Part shown: piece after piece, positions 20,138 through 29,671 of the stretch
Numbering within the stretch: the stretch's first letter is position 1
Layout of the letters: every line of letters starts with the position of its first letter
Assembly: GCA_937876195.1 (NCBI GenBank)
Contig: CALEIK010000016.1
Location: 62,001-126,000, forward strand
DNA: 64,000 nt
Origin: an uncultured Flavobacteriales bacterium
Lineage (GTDB): Bacteria > Bacteroidota > Bacteroidia > Flavobacteriales_D > Crocinitomicaceae
Reading direction: 5' to 3'
Program-made: the position numbers and the translations under genes
The notes under the pieces: model-generated
Databases searched by the model: none
Seen by the model: the letters and a program-made list of their open reading frames with translations, nothing else
What the model was told of the DNA's origin: nothing

Positions 20138-20326
20138 ATGGAATTAATTCTCATTTCAATAGGACTTTTAGCGCTTGCGTTTGCGGGAATCGCTATAAAA
20201 TTATGGGCGAAAAAAGGAGGTCAGTTCGCTGGAACTTGTGCAAGTAACAATCCGCTATTGAATGAAGAGGGTGCTCCATGCGGTTTGTGCGGTGCACGTC
20301 CCGAAGAAAAATGCAAAAACGATTGA
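20138..20326 (+). CDS. Small membrane protein with cysteine-rich tail
   Basis: A 62-residue protein. One transmembrane helix (about 2-25) is followed by GGQFAGTCASNNPLLNEEGAPCGLCGARPEEKCKND, with four cysteines including CGLC. This small protein type recurs in Bacteroidota as a conserved membrane or secreted protein of unknown function; the cysteines could bind metal or form disulfides. A good -7 box upstream and its spacing support a real gene. Confidence 0.7.
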   Translation: MELILISIGLLALAFAGIAIKLWAKKGGQFAGTCASNNPLLNEEGAPCGLCGARPEEKCKND

Positions 20327-20328
20327 AA

Positions 20329-20991
20329 TTAAATGCTTCTTTTGAGTTGCATTAGAATTTTAAACGCATCATCGATATCCGAAGAATCTACAATCACCGT
20401 AAACTCATTGGCAGTTGAAACGACTTGCTCAATATTGATCCCATCCCATGCCAAATGCTTCATAATGTAGTAATATACACCGAAGGTTTCTGTATTTGTT
20501 TCTGGTAGTTTGACTGTAATAGAAGACAAATCCGTGTTGTGTCCTTTTGAGTTCTCTTTACTGAAAATGCGTTGAACCTCTTCCGCGTATTTCGTGTTTA
20601 AAATATAGGTGGTTTCTGTAATCCCTTTACACAACGCAAAAAAGCTATCCTTATCGTTTTGAATCAGTTTAATCAATTCATTTTGACAGTCACGCAATGA
20701 TTCTGAGTTTTCAAATGTAAAATCGACCAAATCGCTACGAACAAGAAAATCACCAATTCCTCCAATGACTTTTTTGATTTTGACATCTAATTTATGGTAA
20801 ACTCCAGGAGTCATTCTCTTAATTGCCATTACAATTGCGCCCTCTTTAATTTCCTTGTTCGTCATTTTTTCGACTTCAGGAATAATTTTGCGTGCCAGCG
20901 CAGAAACATTGATGAGATTTTCCGTCATCGCCTCTCTTAGAAATGGACTACGGTTTATTATCTCTTCGGTTATTTTACTAATTGAACTCAT
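20329..20991 (-). CDS. Conserved ACT-like domain protein
   Basis: A 220-residue cytoplasmic protein. The N-terminal 80 residues are helical (RSPFLREAMTENLINVSALA and KEGAIVMAIKRM). The last 75 residues look like an ACT fold (LSSITVKLPETNTETFGVYY, then NIEQVVSTANEFTVIVDSSD). Homologues in Bacteroidota are often labelled aspartate kinase, but no kinase domain is present. The function is unknown. It is convergent with the small membrane protein gene, leaving 2 bp between them. Confidence 0.65.
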   Translation of the reverse strand: MSSISKITEEIINRSPFLREAMTENLINVSALARKIIPEVEKMTNKEIKEGAIVMAIKRMTPGVYHKLDVKIKKVIGGIGDFLVRSDLVDFTFENSESLRDCQNELIKLIQNDKDSFFALCKGITETTYILNTKYAEEVQRIFSKENSKGHNTDLSSITVKLPETNTETFGVYYYIMKHLAWDGINIEQVVSTANEFTVIVDSSDIDDAFKILMQLKRSI

Positions 20992-21090
20992 ATATTGTAT
21001 TATAAATAGGTAGTAGTGCCGACAAATTTAGCAAATTATCACATTGTGATTAGAAAAATAACAAAAAAAATGATTTGCACCTATATTTAT

Positions 21091-21777
21091 TCAAATGAGT
21101 TGTTTTACTAACGCCAAAACGAACTGCAATTGTTCCTCTTTTGAAAGTAAGGTGTTGTCCAGAACAACAGCATCATTTGTTTGAATCAGTGGACTTTCTT
21201 TTCTCGTGGTATCAATTAAATCGCGGGATTGAAGGTTTTCTTGAACTTCTTTTCGCGTTGTTGCTATACCTTTTCCAATAAGTTCATCGTATCTTCGTTG
21301 TGTTCTAACTTCCACGGAAGCTGTCACGAATAGTTTAAGTTCGGCATTCGGAAATACGACGGAACCAATATCTCTACCGTCCATGACAATGCCGCCTCCT
21401 TGTCCCATTTTTTGCTGTTCGTCCACCAATTTCGTGCGGACTTCTTTTATTTCAGCAATGCGCGAAACATGTGCAGCAATTTCGGGTTTTCGAATTTCGG
21501 TTTCTACGTTTTTGCCATTCAAGTAGATCTCTGGAAGTAGGGTAGTAGAGTTGATTTGAAAATTCAGGTCAATTGATGGTAACGATGAAATCAATTTCTC
21601 AGTATTTACTTTATTTCCGATGATTATCTCGTTTTGCAGCGCAAAGTAGGTCACCGCACGATACATGGCTCCTGAATCGATGAATACGTATCCCAATTCT
21701 CGCGCTACGTCTCTTGCTAAAGTGCTCTTTCCACAAGAAGAGTAGCCGTCAATTGCTATGGTAATTTTCTTTTGCAT
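21091..21777 (-). CDS. cmk: (d)CMP kinase
   Basis: A 228-residue P-loop kinase. Walker A is GYSSCGKSTLARDVAREL (12-29). The CMP-binding segment is FIDSGAMYRAVTYFAL, and DGRDIGSVVFPNAELKLFVTA is the conserved NMP-kinase region. RSQRR-type lid residues appear as VRTQRRYDEL. It phosphorylates CMP and dCMP with ATP. The length is usual, and the gene has no operon partner on its immediate flanks. Confidence 0.96.
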   Translation of the reverse strand: MQKKITIAIDGYSSCGKSTLARDVARELGYVFIDSGAMYRAVTYFALQNEIIIGNKVNTEKLISSLPSIDLNFQINSTTLLPEIYLNGKNVETEIRKPEIAAHVSRIAEIKEVRTKLVDEQQKMGQGGGIVMDGRDIGSVVFPNAELKLFVTASVEVRTQRRYDELIGKGIATTRKEVQENLQSRDLIDTTRKESPLIQTNDAVVLDNTLLSKEEQLQFVLALVKQLI

Positions 21778-21842
21778 TGTCGAAATAATGCCCGAAAGAT
21801 AGTTAAATTTTGAAGGTATACTTGTAGTTAAGAAATCGAAAA

Positions 21843-23054
21843 TTACTCCAAGAATAAGTTGGATCGAATGAATTTAAAATCAATCACCTCATTTTCACGC
21901 TGCACTTTAATCTCAACGGTGTCAACTTCATGAAAACGATTGGAAAGTATGAGTTCACACCAATCGCTCAATTGCATGTCTTTGTAATTTTGACCAGCGA
22001 GTTCAATGATGTGATCGCCCATTTTTAGTCCCGAGTTTACGGCCATTGAATTACTTACAATTTGGTTCACAATCAATTTCCCGTCACTAAAGAAATATTT
22101 AAAACCGAAAGAGTCAAACGTTGAATTATCAAATTCACGAGGGCTGGAAAGGATCAGTTTACTTTGCGACCAATCATAGGTGGTGATGTAGTTTTCAAAG
22201 AATTCGTTCCCAAGCGTCACAGCACCATTCTCTCGAAAGGTCACAAATTGATTTTTCAAGGAAAGATTGCCAATTTCGATTGTGGGAGAGATTGCCAAAT
22301 ACGTTGTGTCGTTATCCCCTGCACCGTAAAGTCCTGAAGTCGAATTGCCATACGACTTAAGAATACGGAGCGTTGAATCAACTGCCATAATCTCTTGGTA
22401 CGATTGTTTCGAAAGGGAAAAACCTTGATTTGATCCTGAATCAACCGTAATATTTTCAATAAGGACATTGTCCACTAGCATATTTATGATCGGTGTTCCC
22501 GTTAATTTTGATGTGAACCCTACTTCGTACCTGTCTGTGATCGTTAATGAATCCATCGTGTTTGAAATACGAACCTGTTTGTTTTGATAATCAATTTGCC
22601 ATATCGCTTTGCGCATCAAGTTAGCACCTATGATTCCATCAATTTCTAAACAGGCTATTTCATTGGATTGCTTTAAATCCGCTACGGCTGCCCCTGTATT
22701 GAGAAAATCAATTCCGCCAATCGTCACTTTTTCAAGCAAAACATACTCAAGACTGTTTTTTTTTCCTTGTGAATCACCTGTATTCCTGTTCAATTTGGCT
22801 TTGAGGTTCAGTTTTTTTGCTACCTCGGTTGAGACGACATTCGGTGCGCCGGTGTCGAGTAGAAAGTGAAAATTTTGATCATCGATGGAAGCTTCAATAA
22901 TGATGAGTCCCATTCTATCTTCATAGGTGAATTCCGAATAAAAATCGGTTTGCACCACTTCTCCCTTCTTCATGAGGTTCACCATTTTTAACCCACTGCA
23001 ACCACAGAAGATAAGGATTGAAAGGAGTAGTGTACAGTAATTTAGGTGTTTCAT
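21843..23054 (-). CDS. Retropepsin-like aspartyl protease with PDZ domain, probable lipoprotein
   Basis: The start is taken at the ATG at 23054; an upstream TTG would add only two residues. The 403-residue product has a signal sequence ending in the lipobox-like FCGC. A first aspartyl protease motif FLLDTGA (D67) and a second VDSGS near residue 205 suggest a single-chain two-lobed enzyme. The C-terminal PDZ domain (about 310-395) includes NSGLKMGDHIIELAGQ. Such proteins are frequent in Bacteroidota periplasms or outer membranes; the substrate is unknown. Confidence 0.82.
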   Translation of the reverse strand: MKHLNYCTLLLSILIFCGCSGLKMVNLMKKGEVVQTDFYSEFTYEDRMGLIIIEASIDDQNFHFLLDTGAPNVVSTEVAKKLNLKAKLNRNTGDSQGKKNSLEYVLLEKVTIGGIDFLNTGAAVADLKQSNEIACLEIDGIIGANLMRKAIWQIDYQNKQVRISNTMDSLTITDRYEVGFTSKLTGTPIINMLVDNVLIENITVDSGSNQGFSLSKQSYQEIMAVDSTLRILKSYGNSTSGLYGAGDNDTTYLAISPTIEIGNLSLKNQFVTFRENGAVTLGNEFFENYITTYDWSQSKLILSSPREFDNSTFDSFGFKYFFSDGKLIVNQIVSNSMAVNSGLKMGDHIIELAGQNYKDMQLSDWCELILSNRFHEVDTVEIKVQRENEVIDFKFIRSNLFLE

Positions 23055-23168
23055 GATCAAACGCTTAAATGATTTCTTGCCCTAATATAGAAATTGTAGA
23101 TTGTTCACGCATCATTTTTTAATCAACATATACTATTATTGAGTAGATTCACCCACTTTTTTTGACGT

Positions 23169-23798
23169 ATGGAGTTCAATTCTGAAGATAAATACATTGA
23201 GTGGTTAGATCGACTGGCAGAGGATGACTTTGTTGTCATCGACGACTTCATTACCTCTGGTCTCTATGAACAGATTTTTTCATTTTTCCAGCAAAGACTG
23301 GACGAAGATGATCTTGCCAAGGCTGGAATTGGAGCATTGGGTGATCATACGATTGATAAAAAAATTCGTGGGGATTACGTTTACTGGTTGGATGAAAAGC
23401 GCGATACCGAATTGAATGCGTTTTACGAGCAATTACATGAAATGGTGCAACAAATTAAACGTCTCTGTTTTCTGGGGATTTCCGATGTCGAGTGTCACCT
23501 TGCCTATTATCCAACAGGAACGTTCTACAAGAGGCACGTAGATCAATTCAAGGAACGTAGCAACCGAATCATTTCGTTTGTACTCTATTTGAACACTGAT
23601 TGGAGAGTAGGAGATGGTGGTGAATTGGTGATTTACAAGGAGAACGAACAGATAAAGATAGAACCGTTGAAATCAAGATTGATACTGTTTAAAAGCGCAG
23701 AGGTGGAGCATGAAGTGTTAGTAACCAACGCCGAGCGCTACAGCCTGACAGGGTGGATGCTGAACAATCCTGTGGGGCTTGGATTTTTGAACACGTGA
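23169..23798 (+). CDS. 2-oxoglutarate/Fe(II)-dependent oxygenase (prolyl 4-hydroxylase-like)
   Basis: A 209-residue cytoplasmic protein with a double-stranded beta-helix. The iron facial triad is visible as HVD in FYKRHVDQFK (about 119-128) and the distal His in AEVEHEVLV. The 2-oxoglutarate-binding Arg follows in ERYSLTGWML. SFVLYLNTDWRVGDGGELVI is the conserved jelly-roll segment. The family hydroxylates prolyl or other side chains; YbiX/EGLN-like roles are possible. The target is not predictable from context. Confidence 0.87.
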   Translation: MEFNSEDKYIEWLDRLAEDDFVVIDDFITSGLYEQIFSFFQQRLDEDDLAKAGIGALGDHTIDKKIRGDYVYWLDEKRDTELNAFYEQLHEMVQQIKRLCFLGISDVECHLAYYPTGTFYKRHVDQFKERSNRIISFVLYLNTDWRVGDGGELVIYKENEQIKIEPLKSRLILFKSAEVEHEVLVTNAERYSLTGWMLNNPVGLGFLNT

Positions 23799-23820
23799 TG
23801 AGTTCAATTTTGTATCTTTG
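23787..23820 (+). promoter_or_regulatory. Bacteroidota-type promoter upstream of the DEAD-box helicase
   Basis: A TTG at 23787-23789 is followed after 23 bp by TATCTTTG (23813-23820), close to the TTG/TAnnTTTG pattern of Bacteroidota promoters, although the usual spacing is slightly shorter. It overlaps the end of the oxygenase gene and leaves a 37-base leader. Confidence 0.5.
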
Positions 23821-23857
23821 CCAGCGAATTCATTAATTATTACTAACTTCATCCTCG

Positions 23858-25078
23858 ATGAAATTTACAGAACTGAACCTTGAAGAAGGACTATTAGAGG
23901 CTATTTCATACATGGGGTTCGAAAATGCAACACCCATTCAAGAAAAAGCCATTCCATACGTATTAGAGAACAGAGACTTAATTGCATGTGCCCAAACGGG
24001 CACAGGTAAGACTGGTGCTTTCGTACTGCCGATTTTGAACAAGTTGGTAGGGAAGACTGAGACCTGCACAGATACATTGATTATTGTACCGACACGTGAG
24101 TTGGCCATACAGATTGAACAGCAAATTCAAGGATTGGCTTATTTTGTTTCCGTGAGTTCAGTTGCCATTTACGGTGGCGGTGGCGGAAAAGATTGGCAGA
24201 TGGAAAAAGAAGCTTTGGTAGGTGGGACAGATATCATTGTCGCGACACCTGGAAAATTGCTTTCGCATTTGAAATTGGGCTATGTGAAGTTCGACAAGGT
24301 GAAACACTTGGTGTTGGATGAGGCAGATCGCATGTTGGACATGGGATTTATAGATGATTTGAAAAAGATCATCTCTTACCTTCCTGAGAAACACCAGACC
24401 TTATTGTTTAGCGCTACAATGCCCAAAAGCATTTCGCAGTTGGCACAAAATATTTTGCACAATCCCGCAGAAATATCTTTATCAATTTCAAAACCTGCGG
24501 CGGGGGTTGATCAAAAAGTATATTTGGCGCACGACGATCAAAAAGCGAAAGTGGTTGCTCATTTATTGGCAGAAAGAAAGGACTTCGACAGTATTATCAT
24601 CTTTACTTCTACAAAGAGCAAGGTTTCCGAAATTGTGAAATCACTGCGGGTTTCAGGTTTCGCATCAAAAGGAATTTCTTCGAATTTGGAACAAGATCAG
24701 CGTGAGGAAGTATTGTGTGGCTTTCGTTCAAAACGCATTCGTATCCTAGTAGCGACAGATGTGATGAGTCGCGGTATTGACATCAAGGAGATAAATATGG
24801 TCATCAACTACGATGTGCCTCACGATGCCGAAGATTACGTTCACCGTGTAGGTAGAACTGCGCGTGCGAATACGAAGGGGGAGGCGATTACCTTGGTTAA
24901 CTTGAAAGACATGCAACGCATGCAAAGTATCGAGAAACTAATTGAAATGAGCGTTCCAAAGTTTCAACCGCCAGCCGAATTAGGTGAAGGACCGGTTTGG
25001 AGAGAACGCACCGAGGGTTCATCGTCAAAAAAGCGACCTTTCCACAAGAATAAGCGCCCCTTCAAAAAGAAGGCATAG
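23858..25078 (+). CDS. DEAD-box ATP-dependent RNA helicase (RhlE-like)
   Basis: A 406-residue superfamily 2 helicase with all motifs in order: Q motif GFENATPIQEKAI, motif I AQTGTGKT, Ia PTRELAIQ, Ib TPGKL, II DEAD, III SAT, IV IIFTST, V ATDVMSRGIDI and VI HRVGRTAR. The short basic tail (SSSKKRPFHKNKRPFKKKA) is typical of RhlE-type helicases and probably binds RNA. It would act in rRNA or mRNA remodelling. It is a stand-alone gene. Confidence 0.95.
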   Translation: MKFTELNLEEGLLEAISYMGFENATPIQEKAIPYVLENRDLIACAQTGTGKTGAFVLPILNKLVGKTETCTDTLIIVPTRELAIQIEQQIQGLAYFVSVSSVAIYGGGGGKDWQMEKEALVGGTDIIVATPGKLLSHLKLGYVKFDKVKHLVLDEADRMLDMGFIDDLKKIISYLPEKHQTLLFSATMPKSISQLAQNILHNPAEISLSISKPAAGVDQKVYLAHDDQKAKVVAHLLAERKDFDSIIIFTSTKSKVSEIVKSLRVSGFASKGISSNLEQDQREEVLCGFRSKRIRILVATDVMSRGIDIKEINMVINYDVPHDAEDYVHRVGRTARANTKGEAITLVNLKDMQRMQSIEKLIEMSVPKFQPPAELGEGPVWRERTEGSSSKKRPFHKNKRPFKKKA

Positions 25079-25166
25079 TTTTTAGTACTAGCAATTACTT
25101 CTTCATATCGATTTGAATGAAAAGTAGTTAACTTATATGTCTTGCCCGTAAATTTAAAAAAAGAAT

Positions 25167-25721
25167 TTACCCTAAATACGGACTGCTAGATATTGCACTA
25201 ATAATTAACAAAACTAACAGAGCAAATACAATTCCTACACCGAATAGTAGGTAATGCAGAACTCTTGATCTATAATAGACTGTAGCTTGTTTTACATGGT
25301 TTTCCTGAATATTTACTAAGTTTTCTGATAGAATAAGACTATCAGCGAAGATATGAGTTTGTTTAAAGTAGATAGCTTTAGGTCCTGGAATCTCCATTTC
25401 ATTCATACGATCTCTTTTATAGTGTTTCATGACATTGTATGATCTAATATAATTGGAATCTAAACCGATGATTTTGCCTGAAATTGAATTCTTTCCATTA
25501 TCTAGAACATTAAATTGGATATCCTCTAATTGAATAATACTATCATTTGAATGAATAAACACAGTATTGGGTTTGAACTTTTTGTTCTCAATTTTATCTT
25601 CTATTTGGAGAATTATTGGTGTTTCGTTTCTTGTAAATCGAATAGAATTATAGGCAGCACTGCATGAACATATAATAGAACAGAGTATAAGAAATAGTAT
25701 CATCCAAATCTTAGCAGCCAT
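25167..25721 (-). CDS. Hypothetical membrane-anchored protein
   Basis: A 184-residue protein not recognised as any family. It has an N-terminal signal or lipobox-like segment (FLILCSIICSCSAAY), a beta-rich middle (about 30-130) and one C-terminal transmembrane helix (LLFGVGIVFALLVLLIISAI, about 158-177). The middle would face the periplasm. It lies at the end of a minus-strand run that includes phnA and a lipoprotein gene. Confidence 0.6.
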   Translation of the reverse strand: MAAKIWMILFLILCSIICSCSAAYNSIRFTRNETPIILQIEDKIENKKFKPNTVFIHSNDSIIQLEDIQFNVLDNGKNSISGKIIGLDSNYIRSYNVMKHYKRDRMNEMEIPGPKAIYFKQTHIFADSLILSENLVNIQENHVKQATVYYRSRVLHYLLFGVGIVFALLVLLIISAISSSPYLG

Positions 25722-25741
25722 AATAAAATAAAGTTTAATTC

Positions 25742-26299
25742 TTACTTTTTAACATACTGCGTCAAAATAACAATACGTTGTCCGTCTACTTTTCCTTCGA
25801 TGTGTTCTGCATTGTCATGCACCAAAGTGATGTTTCTAACAGCCGTCCCTCGTTTTGCGGTAAAACCACCACCTTTGACTTTTAAATCTTTGATAAGCAC
25901 CACAGAATCACCAGAATGTAATTCAACTCCATTGCTGTCAATGTGCTTAATTTTCGTTTCATTCTGACCTTCTTTTGCCCAGTTCAGCGTACTGTCTTCA
26001 AGGTACATCATGTCAAGTAAATCTTGTGACCAACCTTCATTCTTCAGTTGATTTAGCATACGCCACGCCACGACTTTTACGGCTTCCACTTCGCTCCACA
26101 TGCTATCGTTGAGACATCGCCAGTGATTGCTGTCTGCTTCATTTTCACCGCTAATTTGTGATTTGCACGTCGCACACACATGTACACATTGGTCGCTGTT
26201 CACGCCAGCTGTGGGTGGCACGACATAGACGGATAGATTCTCCGTTGAGGCACACAATTCACATGTGTTGCCACTTCTTTTTGCTAATTCTTTTTCCAT
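25742..26299 (-). CDS. PhnA/YjdM-like zinc-ribbon protein
   Basis: A 185-residue protein with an N-terminal zinc ribbon (CELC at 14-17 and CATC at 42-45). The C-terminal PhnA domain has DSNGVELHSGDSVVLIKDLK, VKGGGFTAKRGTAVRNI and the closing HIEGKVDGQRIVILTQYVKK, the usual PhnA signature. Despite the historical name it is not a phosphonate lyase, and its role is unclear. The middle region (about 60-120) is an insert often seen in Bacteroidota versions. Confidence 0.85.
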   Translation of the reverse strand: MEKELAKRSGNTCELCASTENLSVYVVPPTAGVNSDQCVHVCATCKSQISGENEADSNHWRCLNDSMWSEVEAVKVVAWRMLNQLKNEGWSQDLLDMMYLEDSTLNWAKEGQNETKIKHIDSNGVELHSGDSVVLIKDLKVKGGGFTAKRGTAVRNITLVHDNAEHIEGKVDGQRIVILTQYVKK

Positions 26300-26304
26300 T
26301 TTAC

Positions 26305-27024
26305 TTATTCTTCAATATGATACACCATCAAGTCAACAACGATTGGCGCTTTTCGTACTAATTTGTTATCCGTAGAAAGTTCTATGTCTCCATATAGTTC
26401 ATCAAATTGATCCATGTTGTCGTGATGTTCTAGTGTTAACTTAATTGAAACTGGACATTTACTTAATTTTGTTCCAGGCATTACAAATACACCACCTTCA
26501 TAATCCCATCCAAATCCAGAAAAGTTAAAATCTTCATCTGTCCATTTTCTTAAATCATTGATGCTCATGCCCGTGTATAGCCCGCAGCTGGAAGGAATTT
26601 TCTGCTTGCTTAATATCTCATAGTTTTCATTGTATTCAAAGTATGACGCTTCTATGGAACTTAATTTTGCAGGATTTTCTTCATCCCACAAGTATTTGAT
26701 GCGATGCCCATTCGCTGGATTTCGAATAATGGTATGTTTCGATTCAACGGTTCCTTCTGCGTACCAACTAGATCCGTGTTTGATATTCTCTTTTCCAAAG
26801 GCATCGATAAGGTCTTGTTTGGTTCGCAATTGCGCATAATCTTCAAATACGTTGAATTCAATTTGAGGATCTTCCTCAACTATTTGGTTCGTTGAATCAA
26901 TTTTCTGCGAAATTAATGTGTCTTTGGTTTCAACTTCAGTATCAGTGGTTGTTGTTACATCGTTTTCAGATGTACATGCGAAAAGTAGGACAGCGATTAA
27001 AGCAAGAAAACTCAGTTTATACAT
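26305..27024 (-). CDS. Hypothetical lipoprotein
   Basis: A 239-residue protein with a signal sequence and lipobox LFAC (about residues 14-17), then a Thr/Asp/Glu-rich linker (TSENDVTTTTDTEVETKD). The C-terminal 190 residues form an unrecognised globular domain with DLIDAFGKENIKHGSSWYAE and GLYTGMSINDLRKWTDEDF. The latter resembles small-protein BamE/SmpA-like folds, but this is a guess. It starts a minus-strand group with phnA (5-bp gap). Confidence 0.65.
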   Translation of the reverse strand: MYKLSFLALIAVLLFACTSENDVTTTTDTEVETKDTLISQKIDSTNQIVEEDPQIEFNVFEDYAQLRTKQDLIDAFGKENIKHGSSWYAEGTVESKHTIIRNPANGHRIKYLWDEENPAKLSSIEASYFEYNENYEILSKQKIPSSCGLYTGMSINDLRKWTDEDFNFSGFGWDYEGGVFVMPGTKLSKCPVSIKLTLEHHDNMDQFDELYGDIELSTDNKLVRKAPIVVDLMVYHIEE

Positions 27025-27265
27025 TAAAACAGGTATTGTCTGATGGCAAAGATAAAATTATTTGATTAGATTTTCCATTTGCGAAATACGCAACTCAAAA
27101 CAGGAACTTGCTTCATTCAACAAATGAGAAATAAATTCCGCTAAAAAAGGGGCATTTCCATTAATCGGTTTAAATTTGGTGTATGTCGCTTATCATGTGC
27201 ATATTGTGTTCACGATTAGTTTACTATTTTAGTCGGTTAATTTCAGTGAAAGTATTGAAAATGAC

Positions 27266-28771
27266 ATGGAAAAAAATAAAATTATGAGGTTAAGAATGAC
27301 TTTTTCAGGTGTTTTTGTAAGCACCGGTATCTTGTTCGGACAAGGAATCAGCATTCCAGCTGACACTTCAATTATCACTGAGCACATAGCCACAATTAAC
27401 GAGCAAAAAATACCCTACGTTGCAACAACAGGAACTCAACCTTTATGGGATGAGTCTGGAGAGCCTATTGCAACTTTGCATTATACCTACTATCGCAAGA
27501 AGGGTACGAAAGATTTCGCGAAAAGACCGCTATTAATTTCCTTCAACGGAGGTCCAGGTTCTGCTTCGGCTTGGATGCATATTGCGTATACAGGTCCAAA
27601 ACTATTGAACATTGATGACGAAGGTTTTCCTGTACAACCATATGGGATGAAAGACAATCCGTTTTCCGTGTTGGATGTTTGTGATATTTTATACGTTAAC
27701 CCGGTAAATACAGGATATTCTAGAACCATTCCGGTTTCAGGAAAGGATGTTAAGCGTGAAAAATTTTTTGGCATCAATGCAGACATCACTTATTTGGCAG
27801 AGTGGTTGAACACGTTTATGGTTAGAAACAATCGTTGGCTTTCACCAAAATACTTGATTGGAGAAAGTTATGGTGGTACACGCGTGTCCGGATTGGCCTT
27901 GGAACTGCAAGAAAAACAATGGATGTATTTGAACGGAGTAATACTTGTTTCACCAGCGGATTATAATGTTTTTGAGTCAGACGCACCCATTTCATCTTCG
28001 TTAAACTTACCCTATTTTACTGCAGCTGCTTGGTATCATAAAGTGTTGGACTCGGATTTACAAAATAGGACATTGAGCGAATTATTGCCTGAAGTCGAGA
28101 AGTACACCCTAGATATATTGATGCCTGCATTAGCTCGTGGAAGCTCCTTAACCGAACAGGAGAGGAAAGCGATAGCAGAAAAAATGGCACATTACTCGGG
28201 ACTTTCTAAAAAATCCATTTTGCAGCACAATCTTGTGGTACCGACTTCATTTTTTTGGAAGGAATTGTTGAGAGACGAGAATGGTCACACCGTTGGTAGG
28301 TTGGATTCAAGGTACCTGGGACTGGATAAAATGGAAGCAGGTCAAAGTCCAGATTACAACGCTGAGTTAACCTCGTGGTTGCACGCATTTACGCCAGCGA
28401 TCAATTATTATATGTCCGAAGTCTTGAATTTTAAAACAGACATGAAATACAACATGTTTGGACCTGTTCATCCTTGGGACAGACAAAAAAATAATACACG
28501 TGACAATCTTAGACAGGCGATGGCTGAAAATCCATTTTTGAATGTCATGTTTCAGGTTGGTTACTTTGATGGCGCTACCACGTATTTCAATTCAAAATAT
28601 ACGATGTGGCAAATTGATCCAAGCGGTAAAATGTCAGACCGCATGCATTTTGAAGGATACGAGAGCGGACACATGATGTACCTTAGAAAAGAGGATTTGA
28701 AATCCGCGAATGATGATGTTAGAAGATTTATTCTGGACACATCAGTTCAAGGAAAACCTGCAAAATATTGA
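27266..28771 (+). CDS. Secreted S10-family serine carboxypeptidase
   Basis: A 501-residue protein with an N-terminal signal peptide (about 1-26, ending FGQ; the ATG at residue 7 is an alternative start). The alpha/beta-hydrolase core shows the oxyanion segment SFNGGPGSASAW (92-103) and the nucleophile elbow GESYGGTR with S201. The likely catalytic Asp lies in VGYFDGATTYF and the His in GYESGHMMYL near the C-terminus. It should remove C-terminal residues from peptides outside the cytoplasm at acidic pH. It is divergent from the lipoprotein gene. Confidence 0.9.
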   Translation: MEKNKIMRLRMTFSGVFVSTGILFGQGISIPADTSIITEHIATINEQKIPYVATTGTQPLWDESGEPIATLHYTYYRKKGTKDFAKRPLLISFNGGPGSASAWMHIAYTGPKLLNIDDEGFPVQPYGMKDNPFSVLDVCDILYVNPVNTGYSRTIPVSGKDVKREKFFGINADITYLAEWLNTFMVRNNRWLSPKYLIGESYGGTRVSGLALELQEKQWMYLNGVILVSPADYNVFESDAPISSSLNLPYFTAAAWYHKVLDSDLQNRTLSELLPEVEKYTLDILMPALARGSSLTEQERKAIAEKMAHYSGLSKKSILQHNLVVPTSFFWKELLRDENGHTVGRLDSRYLGLDKMEAGQSPDYNAELTSWLHAFTPAINYYMSEVLNFKTDMKYNMFGPVHPWDRQKNNTRDNLRQAMAENPFLNVMFQVGYFDGATTYFNSKYTMWQIDPSGKMSDRMHFEGYESGHMMYLRKEDLKSANDDVRRFILDTSVQGKPAKY

Positions 28772-28784
28772 TAGAAATTTACGT

Positions 28785-29225
28785 TTAGTCGGCTTTTATT
28801 CTCGTGTCAATCAGATGAACAATTTTCCACTGATCATCTGAATAGGTCAACACAAAAGAATTCACTCCGGTATGCGAGAGTTTTTCGTCGATATAAAATG
28901 AATAGGGCGTCCATATATGTGCTAGTTGCCCATCGACTTCTACTTTGTATTCTTCAATTTTTTCTAAAAATTGCATGTCCTCAGGAATGCTAGCCATCAT
29001 TTTCAAGAAATCATTCAGCTCATCCGTAGAGATAAGTCCTTTTACATTTTCACTATTGACAATTGTTCTTATGGTAGAGTGCTCGTTAAAAAATGACCTT
29101 AGGGCACTTGTATCCTTTTTATGGAATGCTTCAAAAAATTGTTCTACCGCTTGCTGAGGTGTTTCTGTTTGCGCATTAAGGTGCAGTGAAAGGAACAGAA
29201 TTGGAAGAAGAAATAGTTTTTTCAT
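28785..29225 (-). CDS. Secreted NTF2-like (SnoaL-type) protein
   Basis: A 146-residue protein with a signal peptide (MKKLFLLPILFLSLHLNAQ). The rest matches the nuclear-transport-factor-2-like cone fold: PQQAVEQFFEAFHKKDTSAL, then LAHIWTPYSFYIDEKLSH and the terminal SFVLTYSDDQWKIVHLIDTR. These domains bind small ligands or are catalytically inert; no specific role can be given. It is convergent with the S10 peptidase gene. Confidence 0.83.
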   Translation of the reverse strand: MKKLFLLPILFLSLHLNAQTETPQQAVEQFFEAFHKKDTSALRSFFNEHSTIRTIVNSENVKGLISTDELNDFLKMMASIPEDMQFLEKIEEYKVEVDGQLAHIWTPYSFYIDEKLSHTGVNSFVLTYSDDQWKIVHLIDTRIKAD

Positions 29226-29247
29226 GGGAGTATTTTTTTGGATAAAA

Positions 29248-29343
29248 ATAACAAAACCCCTAAGAAGTTTGATACTTCTTAGGGGTTTCTAGGTCTACAG
29301 CCATATAGACTTGTCTTTTGCTCAAACGAACTAGCGGTCTGGA
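29248..29343. repeat. 96-bp direct repeat, copy 1
   Basis: Identical to 39867-39962 except for one base (G/A in TAAGAAGTTTG). It contains a strong hairpin (AAACCCCTAAGAAGT with ACTTCTTAGGGGTTT) that would end minus-strand transcripts, being followed on that strand by TTTTGTTATTTTT. On the minus strand the copy ends with a short palindrome near 29335-29350. It lies in the 446-bp gap downstream of the 2049-residue protein gene; the remainder of that gap (29344-29619) shows no gene. Confidence 0.9.
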
Positions 29344-29619
29344 GCCAGTACCTAAAACATGAAGGTTTAGCAACAATGTGTTTAGGAGTATTTGAAGTTG
29401 GACTGAGACTCTGTTGAGACGTTGAAACCTTTGTTCATTTTGACTATTATCAACATCTTTTGTGTTCTCAAAAATCAGGTAAAAAACTAGTTTGCACCGT
29501 GAAAGGTGAGCTACTTAGGATGATACAAAATAATATATTTCGATACTTCGTTATAGAACGAAAACAATAAACTACAAAAGCAACAACGCATACTACCAGT
29601 GTATTTAACGTTGATCACT

Positions 29620-29651
29620 AAAAAAAACCGGATCTCCAAAAGAAACCCGGT
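29620..29651 (-). terminator. Terminator after the 2049-residue T9SS protein gene
   Basis: Read on the minus strand, a 10-bp stem (29651-29642 with 29636-29627, two wobble pairs, 5-base loop) is followed by a run of T. It lies 20 bp after the stop codon at 29672. Confidence 0.85.
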
Positions 29652-29671
29652 CTAAAAAATGAATGTGCTAA